A stretch of 64,000 nt of DNA from Aquimarina sp. ERC-38 (GTDB taxonomy: Bacteria; Bacteroidota; Bacteroidia; Flavobacteriales; Flavobacteriaceae). A program made the translations under genes and the position numbers. The stretch spans positions 477,501 to 541,500 of the forward strand of contig NZ_CP098511.1 in NCBI RefSeq assembly GCF_026222555.1. The letters run 5' to 3'. A model generated the notes under the pieces. The model was not told where the DNA came from, searched no databases, and saw only the letters and a list, made by a program, of their open reading frames with translations. Of the stretch, positions 55,986 through 64,000 are shown piece by piece (position 1 is the stretch's first letter; each line of letters opens with the position of its first letter).

Positions 55986-57515
55986 ATGAAAAATCGGCTT
56001 ACTATTACCCTCGTTATCACTTTGATCTCACTACTTTTCATCTATTCAGAATCCTATGCTCAATTTGCTCATAAAATTAATAAACAAAGGAGATATGATG
56101 AAATTTCATGGCTTATTACCCATAATGCTAACAACAATAGAATTGATGGTCCGTCCGGTTTTTTTGGTTGTTTAGGAGGCGGGAATCAATCTGCTGGAAT
56201 ATTAAAACAATTACAGGATGGCGTACGGAGCTTTATGGTTGATATTTACCGTGTAAATGGTCAACTAAGGTTAAAACACGGAGCCCCTAATATGTGCATG
56301 ATGGATGCTAAAAATTTTAATAATATACTTGCTAATTGGCTACAAACGCATCCCCAGGACATTATTACCTTACATATTGAAAGTGGGGCAAATTTGGGTA
56401 AATCAGGATTGGATGATATCTTTTTTGGAAGGCGTTCGGGATATAAAAACATGTCTTCTTTTATATATCGCCATAATGCTTTTGTCAGTCCAAAACGACC
56501 AGCCGGATCAGGTGCTGATACGTACCCTAGCGTACAGGAAATGCTTAATCAAAGGAAACAACTGGTAATTTTTTCTGAAAGAAATTTTAATAGTGATATC
56601 TACCGCCATGAATTTGCGACTACCGTACAAAACAGGTTTCGGGCAGGCCAGGTTAATGAATTATTTAGTGCCGACAAGTTTGTTAAAGACAGAGGTGTAG
56701 ATCATAAAACTGTTTTAACCGTAAATCATTTTGTGGGGGATGCCCCTACCTTTAACGGTGATGTGAACAAATCTAGGGCGGCCAACAAAGACGTTCAGAG
56801 AAAAGCCATTACCGCATGGTTTATGTTTGGGCATAGACCTTCTATTTCGGTGGATTATTATAACCTATCTAATGGTGCTAAACCCATGAACCAAATTGAT
56901 GAAGTTAATAGAATTAACGAGGTAAGAGGAAGGTTTATTAATAGAAACAACCCGGGAAGACACGTAAGAGATGTGAAAACTTATTTTGCAGAATTTAAAA
57001 ACGGTTCGTGGAGAAAAATAAAGAATATCGAACAAGATGGGCGTCGGGCTTCCTGGCATGTATTTTATTCTTTCCCTGCCCAAAGTAATGACAACCGGGC
57101 TATTTTTTTTGAACACCCTAGCTATAACTTTAATCCTACCCATATAAGAATTGGAGATTATAAGGGTGCTGGCAGTAGAACATTTGTAAAAAATGTGGTA
57201 GCTACCAGAAAAGTACAGACAAGGTCTTTAGACAACCTACAAATAGATATAGATGAGGCTGATATCACTATCTATCCCGTACCTTCCATTGAAAATCAAC
57301 TTACTTTAGCTTATAACCAACAAAACCGGGGGGACATCACATTAGGACTATATGACTTGTCTGGTAAATTAGTTGAAGAAATACTAAACAAAGAAATTGC
57401 TCAAGGTTCCGGAGAAATTATCTGGAAAGCTAAGACTAAGAACCTAAATGGTTTTTATATTGTTATGGGAACAATCAATAACCAATCTTATCTAAAAAAG
57501 GTGTTATTTAAATAG
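55986..57515 (+). CDS. Secreted PI-PLC-like phosphodiesterase with T9SS sorting domain
   Basis: This 509-residue protein has a signal peptide (about 1-25, ending SYAQ), a PLC-like TIM-barrel with the first catalytic His in WLITHNANNNR and the second in GQLRLKHGAPN preceded by GVRSFMVDIYR, and a C-terminal type A sorting domain (about 425-509, ITIYPVPSIENQL ... NGFYIVMGTINNQSYLKKV). It should be secreted by the type IX system and cleave phosphodiester bonds of lipids or related molecules. It is the last gene of the uptake locus. Confidence 0.9.
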   Translation: MKNRLTITLVITLISLLFIYSESYAQFAHKINKQRRYDEISWLITHNANNNRIDGPSGFFGCLGGGNQSAGILKQLQDGVRSFMVDIYRVNGQLRLKHGAPNMCMMDAKNFNNILANWLQTHPQDIITLHIESGANLGKSGLDDIFFGRRSGYKNMSSFIYRHNAFVSPKRPAGSGADTYPSVQEMLNQRKQLVIFSERNFNSDIYRHEFATTVQNRFRAGQVNELFSADKFVKDRGVDHKTVLTVNHFVGDAPTFNGDVNKSRAANKDVQRKAITAWFMFGHRPSISVDYYNLSNGAKPMNQIDEVNRINEVRGRFINRNNPGRHVRDVKTYFAEFKNGSWRKIKNIEQDGRRASWHVFYSFPAQSNDNRAIFFEHPSYNFNPTHIRIGDYKGAGSRTFVKNVVATRKVQTRSLDNLQIDIDEADITIYPVPSIENQLTLAYNQQNRGDITLGLYDLSGKLVEEILNKEIAQGSGEIIWKAKTKNLNGFYIVMGTINNQSYLKKVLFK

Positions 57516-57559
57516 CACAAAATTTATAGACCTTATCTTCATTGAAGAAAGAAAGAACT

Positions 57560-57600
57560 AGAAAAGTGCAAATGAACTAAGTAGGAATTTGCACTTTTCT
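57560..57600 (+). terminator. Intrinsic terminator after the phosphodiesterase gene
   Basis: A perfect 14-bp stem (AGAAAAGTGCAAAT at 57560-57573 with its complement at 57587-57600) with a 13-base loop lies 44 bp after the stop. Confidence 0.8.
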
Positions 57601-58017
57601 GGTTAAAAGAGGATTGTGTTTTAAGAAGAAGCTAGTTTTGGTTGCAACAAAATATTGTTTATTTAATTGAAGTTATTTTTAAGTTTTTAATCCTAATTAA
57701 GGAATCCAAAAATTATTGGAGATCATGGAAAAGTGTTCATTTTAGGTTCGAGTTAAGCATTATTTTATAACCAACTGACCGCAGTTCGAACCACTTTGAT
57801 AAAGAGGATATTTTATAATAACAAATCATTAATATCCTATTAAAATGAGTAAAAGTTTATACAGCATAGTAAAATAAGGTGATCTCAAACTTTAAGGTAT
57901 TCGGAGGTTGCTTTTTTACTTTTAAATGAATTTGTTTTTTTAGCTCAAATAATTTTACAATATTAATTTCCCATAGTATAAAGGTTAGTCTTGATTTTTG
58001 ATTCTAAAAACGATAAC
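57601..58017. other. Intergenic AT-rich region
   Basis: No gene, fold or clear promoter was recognised in this stretch. Confidence 0.3.
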
Positions 58018-58052
58018 GACCTGCCCGTCTGCAGGCGAGTCTTGAATCTTTA
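58018..58052 (-). repeat. 35-bp dispersed repeat, copy 2 (inverted)
   Basis: The complement of this segment matches 15315-15349 at 31 of 35 positions. It lies 20 bp before the phosphopantetheinyl transferase ATG, so it may sit in that gene's leader. Confidence 0.6.
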
Positions 58053-58072
58053 CCGGACATTAATAATAATAA

Positions 58073-58744
58073 ATGATACACCTATTTTTTACGCACATAT
58101 CCCAAGAAGAACACGAGTTTTTATTACAAAAGAAACTACCCGAGTTTTCAAAAGATTTCCAAAATAAGATTTTAAAATACCGTCGCTGGCAGGATGCCCA
58201 GTTGTCATTATTAGGAAGAATGCTGTTAAACTATGCATTTAAAAAAATAGACAAACAATTCTGTGAAAATAAGTTAGCGTATACTTCCTACGGCAAACCG
58301 TTTTTTGAAGGAGAAAATATAAAATTTAATATTTCCCATTCCGGAAACATGGTGGTTTGTGCTATAACCGAAACAAAGGAAATAGGTATAGATTTGGAAG
58401 TCATTCAGGATATCCATATAGAAGACTTTAGATCCCAAATGACCGATTTAGAATGGCAAAGAATATTTTCTTCTGATAACATCAAAGCATCTTTTTTTGA
58501 TTATTGGACCCAAAAAGAAGCAACCATAAAAGCCCATGGTATGGGACTATCTATCCCTTTAAAATCTTTTGAAATTGTGGACAATAGAGTTGAACTAAGT
58601 GATGATCTATTTTTACTCAAAAAAGTTGACTTAGCAAGTGATTATAGTTGTCACCTGGCAGTAAAAGAAACTGACAAAAACAAAGCTACGCCTATAATTT
58701 GTGCTCAGCAGTTTTTAGATGTTAGATCGCTGATTTTTTGTTAG
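58073..58744 (+). CDS. 4'-phosphopantetheinyl transferase (Sfp-type)
   Basis: This 223-residue enzyme moves phosphopantetheine from CoA to carrier proteins. Marks are FNISHSGNMVVCAIT, the metal site GIDLEVI and WTQKEATIKAHGMGL with the basic catalytic residue. Length is normal for the Sfp class, which serves secondary-metabolite carriers, but in Flavobacteriia it may also serve fatty-acid synthesis. No carrier protein is adjacent. An IS3 element begins 29 bp after its stop. Confidence 0.93.
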   Translation: MIHLFFTHISQEEHEFLLQKKLPEFSKDFQNKILKYRRWQDAQLSLLGRMLLNYAFKKIDKQFCENKLAYTSYGKPFFEGENIKFNISHSGNMVVCAITETKEIGIDLEVIQDIHIEDFRSQMTDLEWQRIFSSDNIKASFFDYWTQKEATIKAHGMGLSIPLKSFEIVDNRVELSDDLFLLKKVDLASDYSCHLAVKETDKNKATPIICAQQFLDVRSLIFC

Positions 58745-58950
58745 ATGTGTTGTTGGGTTTTTGTACAGGTTTTGATCTCTCATAATATTGTTTGACAGTT
58801 TCTACCAAACTACCCAACTTGTTGTTAAGAACTTTTCAGGTTTACTATATTTATTTTTATCATATTTATAATAGCTAGGCAAGCGGAAAAGAGCGCTGCT
58901 GAGGAGCAACTCTTCAGGAATACCCTAGTTGGCTGCCGGAATACGCAGTA

Positions 58951-58980
58951 GATTGGGAAGGCAACTTCCCAATCTTTTTT
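58951..58980 (+). terminator. Terminator hairpin inside the IS3 end
   Basis: A 10-bp stem GATTGGGAAG/CTTCCCAATC with GCAA loop and a T6 run in plus orientation. It would stop transcription entering from the left flank toward the antisense of the transposase. Confidence 0.7.
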
Positions 58981-59029
58981 GTGTTCTGTTTGTTGCATTC
59001 TTAAGGCCTTTATGCCTAAAGAAAACCTA

Positions 59030-59920
59030 TTATGCGTTGTCAAAATCATATAATTCTTTTTTAGGTCGCTGGCTAGGTTCCATTTTAGCAATATCCTCTT
59101 CGAAATCAATTACTGTTCGGTAACCCAGTTGCTTTACCGCTCTTTGGGCGTTCATCAAATGTACTACCTTTTGACAACACCTTTTGAGTTCTGCCATATT
59201 TTTTGGCGCAAAATGGACTAGGTACATATTCTTTATAATATGGTGCATTTGTTCGCAAGAACCGTTTTGTTTACAACTAGCTGCCCTGCTTATCTTCATC
59301 CCCAGCTTAGCTAGTAGCTTACGATAAGACAAAGCATTATATTGAGAACCATTGTCCGAATGGTGTATACACCCTTTTAATAAGTCCGGATCTACTAAGC
59401 TAAGCCCTTTACTTAGTGCTTGTAAAGCACTCTGGGCTTTTAAATCCCAGCTAGGGTATAAACTTACTAAACGCTGCGAATATGCATCTTTAATTACAAA
59501 GAGGTGGCACCACTGGTCCACTAACCAAAAGTAAGTAATATCAACTACTAACAAACGGTAACAATCATTTATAATAAGGCCGTTAGTTAAATTGCTGTAA
59601 CCAGACTTCCCTTTCCCATCACTGGTCAAGGGAATAAACCTTTTTGGTTTACTTGCCGTTAAACCAAAACGGCTTATCAATTCTTCAAAACGGGTAATAC
59701 CCATCGGGATCTTTACCCCTTTTGCCTGCAAAGAGTAGTACATAACCCGGCTACCCATCTGAGGATGGGACATGCGCCATGACCTCACCACATTCAAAAC
59801 AACTGCCTCCTTTTCTTTAAGGTAATCCTTACGCTGACCAGCATAGTAAACCCCCTGGCGGGTTTTACCTATATGTTTATAGAGTTCCTCCATACTATAA
59901 TCACGATCCAAACTTTGCAC
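59030..59920 (-). CDS. IS3-family transposase OrfB (integrase domain)
   Basis: This 296-residue frame has an HTH_21-like N-terminus (QMGSRVMYYSLQAKGVKI) and an rve-type DDE core: first Asp in LLVVDITYFWL, second in CIHHSDNGSQY, Glu in NGSCEQMHH about 34 residues on. The frame remains open upstream of the GTG at 59920 into the end of orfA, so the natural product is most likely an OrfAB fusion made by -1 frameshifting at A AAA AAG (59944-59950). Confidence 0.92.
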   Translation of the reverse strand: MQSLDRDYSMEELYKHIGKTRQGVYYAGQRKDYLKEKEAVVLNVVRSWRMSHPQMGSRVMYYSLQAKGVKIPMGITRFEELISRFGLTASKPKRFIPLTSDGKGKSGYSNLTNGLIINDCYRLLVVDITYFWLVDQWCHLFVIKDAYSQRLVSLYPSWDLKAQSALQALSKGLSLVDPDLLKGCIHHSDNGSQYNALSYRKLLAKLGMKISRAASCKQNGSCEQMHHIIKNMYLVHFAPKNMAELKRCCQKVVHLMNAQRAVKQLGYRTVIDFEEDIAKMEPSQRPKKELYDFDNA

Positions 59921-59934
59921 ATATCTTACCGCAC

Positions 59935-60267
59935 TTAACCAAACTTTTTTTCAATATCTTCCCCATAATGTTTGGTTGCCGAAGCTATCAAACCACGATG
60001 ATAATCTATCTGTAGTTGTTGATTACCTATTAAACGCTCCATCTTTTCTATACGGTCTTGTAACTCCTTTAATTGCAAATAATCACTCTCAGTCTCGACC
60101 ACTATACGTTCGGTAGAAGGGGTACTGCGGTAAAGCTCAATCCACCTATAGATAGCTGTCTCACTAACTGCATAAAGCTTCGAAAGTTGGGATACTCGCA
60201 TCTTTCCTGTCTCGTATAAACGAACCTTGTCACGTTTAAAACTCTCACTAAATACTCGTCTTTTCAT
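59935..60267 (-). CDS. IS3-family transposase OrfA (helix-turn-helix)
   Basis: This 110-residue protein begins at the ATG at 60267; a TTG further upstream is less likely. It has an N-terminal helix-turn-helix (FKRDKVRLYETGKMRVSQLSKLYAVSETAIYRWIELY) that binds the IS ends and a Leu/Gln-rich C-terminal helix for dimerisation. Its last codons include the slippery A AAA AAG just before its stop, the classic device to make OrfAB. Confidence 0.9.
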   Translation of the reverse strand: MKRRVFSESFKRDKVRLYETGKMRVSQLSKLYAVSETAIYRWIELYRSTPSTERIVVETESDYLQLKELQDRIEKMERLIGNQQLQIDYHRGLIASATKHYGEDIEKKFG

Positions 60268-60337
60268 CTTAAAGTCTAATTTAATTGAAAAGTTTTTAAC
60301 CAAACTATATGTTAAGCTATTCTATGAGACATCATTT

Positions 60338-60962
60338 TTAAAATTCGATTTACAGATTGATACTTTATTAAAAGTTGGAGTAAAAGAAAAAAATATCTAT
60401 AAGGATATTTCTTCCGGAGTAAAAGCTAATCGTAAATCATTGGATGTATTAATTAGTAAATTAAGAGAAGGAGATACCATAATTGTTTGGAAGACGAACC
60501 GAATTGCAAGAAGTGTTTCTCATATGTTGAGACTGGTTGATGATTTTAAATCAAAGGAAGTTTCATTTAAAAGTATATGGAGCCATTTATTGATACTACT
60601 TCAGTCCATGGTAAATTTATATTTACAATGTTTAGCGCGGTCGCTCAACTAGAACGAGATATCATTGTTGAAAGAACCCTAGCCGGGCGAGAAAGCGCCA
60701 GAAGAAGAGGAGCTATCATTGGAAGAAAAAGAGGATTAGGAGAGGAAGCGAAAAAAAAGCAATATTTGCTGAAACCTATTATCGCGATCAACATAAGCAG
60801 CTTTCAATTACTGAGATCATGAAGCTTTTAAGTAAAAAACCTAAGCCAACGTTATATAAATACTTAGCTTACCAGAGCCGAAGAAATGGTGTAAAATGTA
60901 AAAAGTTATTTTGGGATAAAGAACAGCCTTGGAATGAAGCTTATTGTAATCAGTACAAATAA
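60338..60962 (+). pseudogene. Decayed serine resolvase/invertase
   Basis: Three frames together carry a resolvase that lacks its N-terminus: KFDLQIDTLLKVGVKEKNIYKD and WKTNRIARS in the first, EPFIDTTSVHGKFIFTMFSAVAQLERDII and GRKRGL after a one-base shift near 60575, and a C-terminal AETYYRDQHKQLSITEIM after a second shift in the A-run near 60755. The Ser-bearing N-terminal motif is absent next to the IS3 end at 60334, and no matching piece is seen left of the IS. The gene is therefore broken by the IS, a deletion and two frameshifts. Confidence 0.85.
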
Positions 60963-61017
60963 GAAAAAGGGAAAAAATAGTGTATTAGTATTTTTATTAA
61001 TTTAGAGGTCATAATAT

Positions 61018-61068
61018 CGATAATAAAATAAAAGTAAATATGTGTATTGTTACATATATTTTATTATT
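61018..61068 (+). repeat. 51-bp direct repeat, left copy
   Basis: This segment (CGATAATAAAATAAAAGTAA at its start) recurs at 62907-62957 with three mismatches. It lies just before the OLD-family gene. Confidence 0.85.
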
Positions 61069-61105
61069 GGCAGCAACCAAAACTACACTTCAAAAAGAAA
61101 AACAA

Positions 61106-62785
61106 ATGATAAAAGTATGGCTTAATGAAATTCAATTTAGTGACGATAGCAAAATCTTAATTGAAGAAAATGATATTGTCGTACTTGTAGGGCCTAATAA
61201 TTCAGGTAAAAGTGCTACCCTGAAAGAAACGGCACAGATGCTTCAACAAAAAAACAATTCAGGTAAGGTTGTTAAAGACATTTCATTTGAAAAAAGTAGT
61301 GACAAAGACCAGCTAATTTCCTTTTTAAACGAATTTTCTCAAAAAATAATAGACACCAATCCACTACCAACCTATCAAGGATTTGGTTTCTATATTTATG
61401 AATCAGCTGCCCAATCATATTGGGATAATAGTACAAATGGTTTGTTTGACCTAGTGAGCATTTTTGTCAACTCATTATCTACGGAGAAGAGGTTATCTGC
61501 TGCAAATCCACCTCAGAGTATTAAAACAACTTCCGAACCGCCAAAACATCCAATTCATTTTTTACAAAAGAATGATAGCCTAGAACAAAAATTTAACAAC
61601 TATTTCAAACAAGCATTTGGAGCTGATTTGATTGTTCATAGGAATGCAGGGAAAGAAGTGCCATTATATGTTGGTAAGAAGCCTATTCCGAAAGAAGGAG
61701 AAGATAGGGTATCGGAAGGATATTTAAAAAAATTGGAAAAACTCGACCTTCTCCATCAACAAGGTGATGGAATGAGAAGTTTTGTTGGAGTATTATTAAA
61801 TGCCTTTATATCTAATCATTCCATTCTTTTTATAGATGAACCAGAAGCTTTTTTACATCCACCACAAGCAAGATTGTTAGGGAAAATGATTGCTAAAGAC
61901 CTTCCTTCTGAAAGACAATTATTCCTTGCCACCCACAGTGAAGATTTCCTAAAAGGGTTATTAGATTCTAATATTCAAAATTTAAAAATAATACGAATTC
62001 AACGTAAAGATTCAATAAATGAAGTAAGTGTTTTAAACAGTTTAGATATCAATGAAATATGGTCTGATTCTTTGTTAAGACATTCAAACGTATTAGGCGG
62101 ATTGTTTCATTCAAAAGTTGTGATTTGCGAAAGTGATTCTGATTGTAGGTTTTTCTCAGCAATACTTTCATCTCTATATGACGATTTAGGGGCAATTGCA
62201 CCTGATGTTTTATTTATTCACTGTGGTGGAAAACATAGAGTTCCTACTGTTATAAAAGCATTAAAAAAACTTAATGTTCCTATGTCCATAGTTACAGATT
62301 TTGATGTATTGAATAATATTAATCCAATAAAGACTATTTATGAGAACCTTGGCGGAACTTGGGATGAAGTAGTAAATGATTGGACTCTTGTGAAAACTGA
62401 AATAGAACGAAAAAGACCAGAATTTTTAACGGATGATTTAAAAGATAAAATTAAAGGAGTATTTGATTCCACCTCTGATAGAATTTTCCCTAAAGAAAAA
62501 ATTTCTGAAATCAATAGAGCACTCAAAAAAGCATCTCCTTGGACAGAAGCCAAGCAAGTTGGTAAAGCATATATTCCTAGTGGCAACGCTACTCAAGCTT
62601 TCGAAAGAATTCAAATCAAATTTAAAGAAAAGGGATTTCATATTCTTGAAGTGGGTGAGTTAGAATGTTTTGATAAAAGTATTGGTAATCACGGACCGAA
62701 ATGGGTCAATGAGGTTTTAACTAAAGATTTAAAAACAGACTCAGAATTAGAGAATGCAAGAAAATTTGTAAATGAAATTATTTAA
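61106..62785 (+). CDS. OLD-family ATPase with TOPRIM nuclease domain
   Basis: This protein of about 559 residues starts at the ATG at 61106 (MIKVWLNEIQF); an upstream ATG at 61040 lies within the repeat and is less likely. The AAA/SMC-like ATPase has Walker A GPNNSGKSA (about 32-40), a GDGMRSFVG signature-like stretch, Walker B ILFIDEPEAFLHP and H-loop LATHSEDFL. The C-terminal TOPRIM has the Glu in VVICESDSDCRFF and the Asp pair in IVTDFDVLN. Such proteins are ATP-regulated DNA nucleases, some in phage defence. No UvrD-type helicase partner is adjacent, so this resembles the standalone class. Flanking repeats suggest transfer. Confidence 0.9.
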   Translation: MIKVWLNEIQFSDDSKILIEENDIVVLVGPNNSGKSATLKETAQMLQQKNNSGKVVKDISFEKSSDKDQLISFLNEFSQKIIDTNPLPTYQGFGFYIYESAAQSYWDNSTNGLFDLVSIFVNSLSTEKRLSAANPPQSIKTTSEPPKHPIHFLQKNDSLEQKFNNYFKQAFGADLIVHRNAGKEVPLYVGKKPIPKEGEDRVSEGYLKKLEKLDLLHQQGDGMRSFVGVLLNAFISNHSILFIDEPEAFLHPPQARLLGKMIAKDLPSERQLFLATHSEDFLKGLLDSNIQNLKIIRIQRKDSINEVSVLNSLDINEIWSDSLLRHSNVLGGLFHSKVVICESDSDCRFFSAILSSLYDDLGAIAPDVLFIHCGGKHRVPTVIKALKKLNVPMSIVTDFDVLNNINPIKTIYENLGGTWDEVVNDWTLVKTEIERKRPEFLTDDLKDKIKGVFDSTSDRIFPKEKISEINRALKKASPWTEAKQVGKAYIPSGNATQAFERIQIKFKEKGFHILEVGELECFDKSIGNHGPKWVNEVLTKDLKTDSELENARKFVNEII

Positions 62786-62906
62786 ATAAAAGGCAAGTAC
62801 GAGTAATGTCAATTTCAGTTATCTTATTTTAGTTAACTTTTCTAGTTGGAGTGATTTCCTTTAGTGTATTTGGGATTTTTAATTTTATAACTAAAGTCTA
62901 AATAAA

Positions 62907-62957
62907 CGATAATAAAATAAAAGTAAATATGTGTACTGTTATATATATTTTATTGTT
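62907..62957 (+). repeat. 51-bp direct repeat, right copy
   Basis: This is the second copy of the segment at 61018-61068, 1889 bp apart, just before the sigma factor gene. Both copies contain an imperfect inverted AAATATGTGTA ... ATATATTT core. Confidence 0.85.
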
Positions 62958-62983
62958 ATGTGCAAGCTGAAAAAACCAAAATT

Positions 62984-63514
62984 ATGAAAACTAAAATTAA
63001 TACTATTTGGCTTGATCTAAATGAAGAACTTTATAAGTTTATTTTGAAAAAAATAAATGATGAACAAACGTCAAAAGATATTCATCAAGAGGTTTTTTTA
63101 AAAATTCAAACTAAAATTCATCAATTAAAACATACTTCAAAACTTACATCTTGGGTTTATCAAATTACAAGAAATAGTATTATTGATTATTTTAGAAAAG
63201 TAAAAAATAGTAATATATCAATAAATGACTTAGATATTCCAGAAATGGACACTCATAATTTTGATTATTCAAATTTAACAAACTGTATCAATCAAAAAAT
63301 AGAAAACCTTTCTTCCCAACATAAAGAAGCAATTATTTTAACTTCATTTAAAAACTATTCACAAAAAGAGTTAGCAGAACATTTAAAAATCTCTTATTCG
63401 GGGACGAAATCAAGAGTTCAAAAAGCTAAAGAGATTTTAAAAGAAAACATTTTAGATTGCCCAAATGTAGAATCGGATAGTACAGGTAAATTAATAGATT
63501 TTGAAAATAATTAA
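62984..63514 (+). CDS. SigZ-like sigma-70 family factor
   Basis: This protein of about 176 residues starts at the ATG at 62984; a GTG at 62960 lies next to the repeat and is less likely. It has region 2 (LYKFILKKINDEQTSKDIHQEVFLKIQTKIHQL ... LTSWVYQITRNSIIDYFRK), region 4 (HKEAIILTSFKNYSQKELAEHLKISYSGTKSRVQKAKEIL) and the C-terminal LDCPNVESDSTGKLIDFE tail typical of SigZ. No anti-sigma gene is seen beside it. Confidence 0.9.
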   Translation: MKTKINTIWLDLNEELYKFILKKINDEQTSKDIHQEVFLKIQTKIHQLKHTSKLTSWVYQITRNSIIDYFRKVKNSNISINDLDIPEMDTHNFDYSNLTNCINQKIENLSSQHKEAIILTSFKNYSQKELAEHLKISYSGTKSRVQKAKEILKENILDCPNVESDSTGKLIDFENN

Positions 63515-63576
63515 AATTTACTACGTCTTTTTCTAACTAATAGCGTCCATCTTATATAACATATAAAAAAATAAAA

Positions 63577-64000
63577 ATGGACAGTTCGAAAAAAGTTATT
63601 AACGTACAAATTCTTAACGCTTTTGCAGAAAACGGTAAAGGTGGTAATCCAGCAGGTGTCGTTTTAAATGCAGATGAATTATCTGATAAAAATAAACTTG
63701 AGATTTCTAAAAAAGTAGGTTTATCAGAAACTGCTTTTGTTTCAAAATCTAAAACGGAAGATTTTAAACTAGATTTCTTCACTCCAAATAAACAAATAGC
63801 ACATTGTGGACACGCTACTGTAGCTACATTTTCTTATTTAAAACAAATAGGAGCTCTAAAAAATGATAGTTCTTCAAAAGAAACCATAGATGGGAAACGA
63901 AAAATAGAAATAATTGGTGATTTAGCATTTATGGAACAACTGGCTCCAAAATATACTGATGTAAGTCACAAAGAAAGTATAATTCTAAAATCATTGAGAT
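63577..64000 (+). CDS. PhzF-family isomerase (3' partial)
   Basis: This frame from the ATG at 63577 is open to the window end (141 codons). It matches the PhzF N-terminal half: VQILNAFAENGKGGNPAGVVLNADEL, KKVGLSETAFVSKS with the conserved Glu, and FTPNKQIAHCGHATVATF. PhzF-type enzymes isomerise or epimerise small cyclic or amino-acid-derived compounds; most family members have no known substrate. Confidence 0.9.
   Translation, partial: MDSSKKVINVQILNAFAENGKGGNPAGVVLNADELSDKNKLEISKKVGLSETAFVSKSKTEDFKLDFFTPNKQIAHCGHATVATFSYLKQIGALKNDSSSKETIDGKRKIEIIGDLAFMEQLAPKYTDVSHKESIILKSLR

Larger units (their letters stand above)
58773..60334 (-). mobile_element. Complete IS3-family insertion sequence
   Basis: This 1562-bp element has imperfect 25-bp terminal repeats (TGATCTCTCATA at 58773 and the complement TGATGTCTCATA ending at 60334; 19 of 25 match) with TG...CA ends. 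A TTT lies on both sides, consistent with a 3-bp duplication but weak in T-rich DNA. It has orfA and orfB on the minus strand with a slippery heptamer. It interrupts or borders a resolvase gene. Confidence 0.85.

Noticed and set aside
58745..58772. N-terminal piece of the resolvase left of the IS3 element
   Set aside because: Joining the flanks gives a frame reading only YRFLKFDLQID with no Ser-bearing motif; too short to support.
61040..61105. N-terminal extension of the OLD-family protein from the ATG at 61040
   Set aside because: These 22 codons lie mostly in the 51-bp repeat, which also precedes an unrelated gene, so they are more likely leader DNA; MIKVWLNEIQF is a typical family start.
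61018..62957. Integron-type attC sites flanking the OLD gene
   Set aside because: The repeats lack recognisable paired core sites (GTTRRRY and its partner) and no integron integrase is present.

Overview
The window is chromosomal DNA from a member of the Bacteroidota, most likely a marine Flavobacteriaceae; the genus cannot be told from sequence alone. The evidence is low G+C content, near absence of Shine-Dalgarno sites, several exact TAnnTTTG promoter -7 boxes, SusC/SusD proteins, a type IX secretion sorting domain, LytTR signalling, and a mevalonate-route HMG-CoA reductase paired with a GYDIA-type GHMP kinase.

Layout, left half. Positions 1-4300 hold the rod-shape operon mreC(partial)-mreD-mrdA-rodA, followed by a broken ABC exporter fragment. 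4972-9132 is a TonB-dependent receptor with a LytS/LytTR-type two-component pair. 9159-12419 (minus) has an oligopeptide ABC permease and a tail-specific protease. 12567-15296 holds surE, a small membrane protein, lpxB and an NlpC/P60 lipoprotein, then comEC. 17701-23993 (minus) holds a beta-lactamase-family hydrolase, a thioredoxin-like protein, a POT peptide transporter and a DPP-IV peptidase; the last two look like a peptide-uptake pair. 24255-26492 is HMG-CoA reductase plus GHMP kinase. 26969-31738 (minus) is sucA-sucB with a MntA/HepT-type toxin-antitoxin pair lodged between the two genes. A lipoprotein and a polyprenyl synthase follow.

Layout, right half. 33518-34401 is a complete IS5-family element next to a VapBC-type module. 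35816-42469 is a tetR-tolC-MFP-RND efflux operon with a visible palindromic operator over its promoter. aspS, a small membrane protein, methylmalonyl-CoA epimerase and a ParE/RelE-type toxin-antitoxin pair come next. 45836-46672 is a tRNA(CAU) gene on the minus strand followed by six degenerate tandem copies of its own 3' tail plus terminator hairpin. A possible small RNA lies at 47066-47210. 47360-57515 is a regulated outer-membrane uptake locus: divergent ECF sigma factor, FecR anti-sigma, STN-type SusC, SusD, a calcineurin-like phosphatase lipoprotein and a T9SS-secreted PI-PLC-like phosphodiesterase. Together these suggest capture and dephosphorylation of a phosphodiester or phospholipid-derived substrate.

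From 58073 to the end the window becomes accessory: a phosphopantetheinyl transferase, a complete IS3-family element with a programmed-frameshift signal, a decayed serine resolvase, an OLD-family ATPase/TOPRIM nuclease flanked by a 51-bp direct repeat, a SigZ-like sigma factor and the start of a PhzF-family gene.

The most unusual features are the tRNA-tail tandem array, the toxin-antitoxin module inside the sucAB operon with a HEPN partner lacking its catalytic residues, and the repeat-flanked OLD cassette. All functional statements rest on motifs read by eye; no database search was possible.
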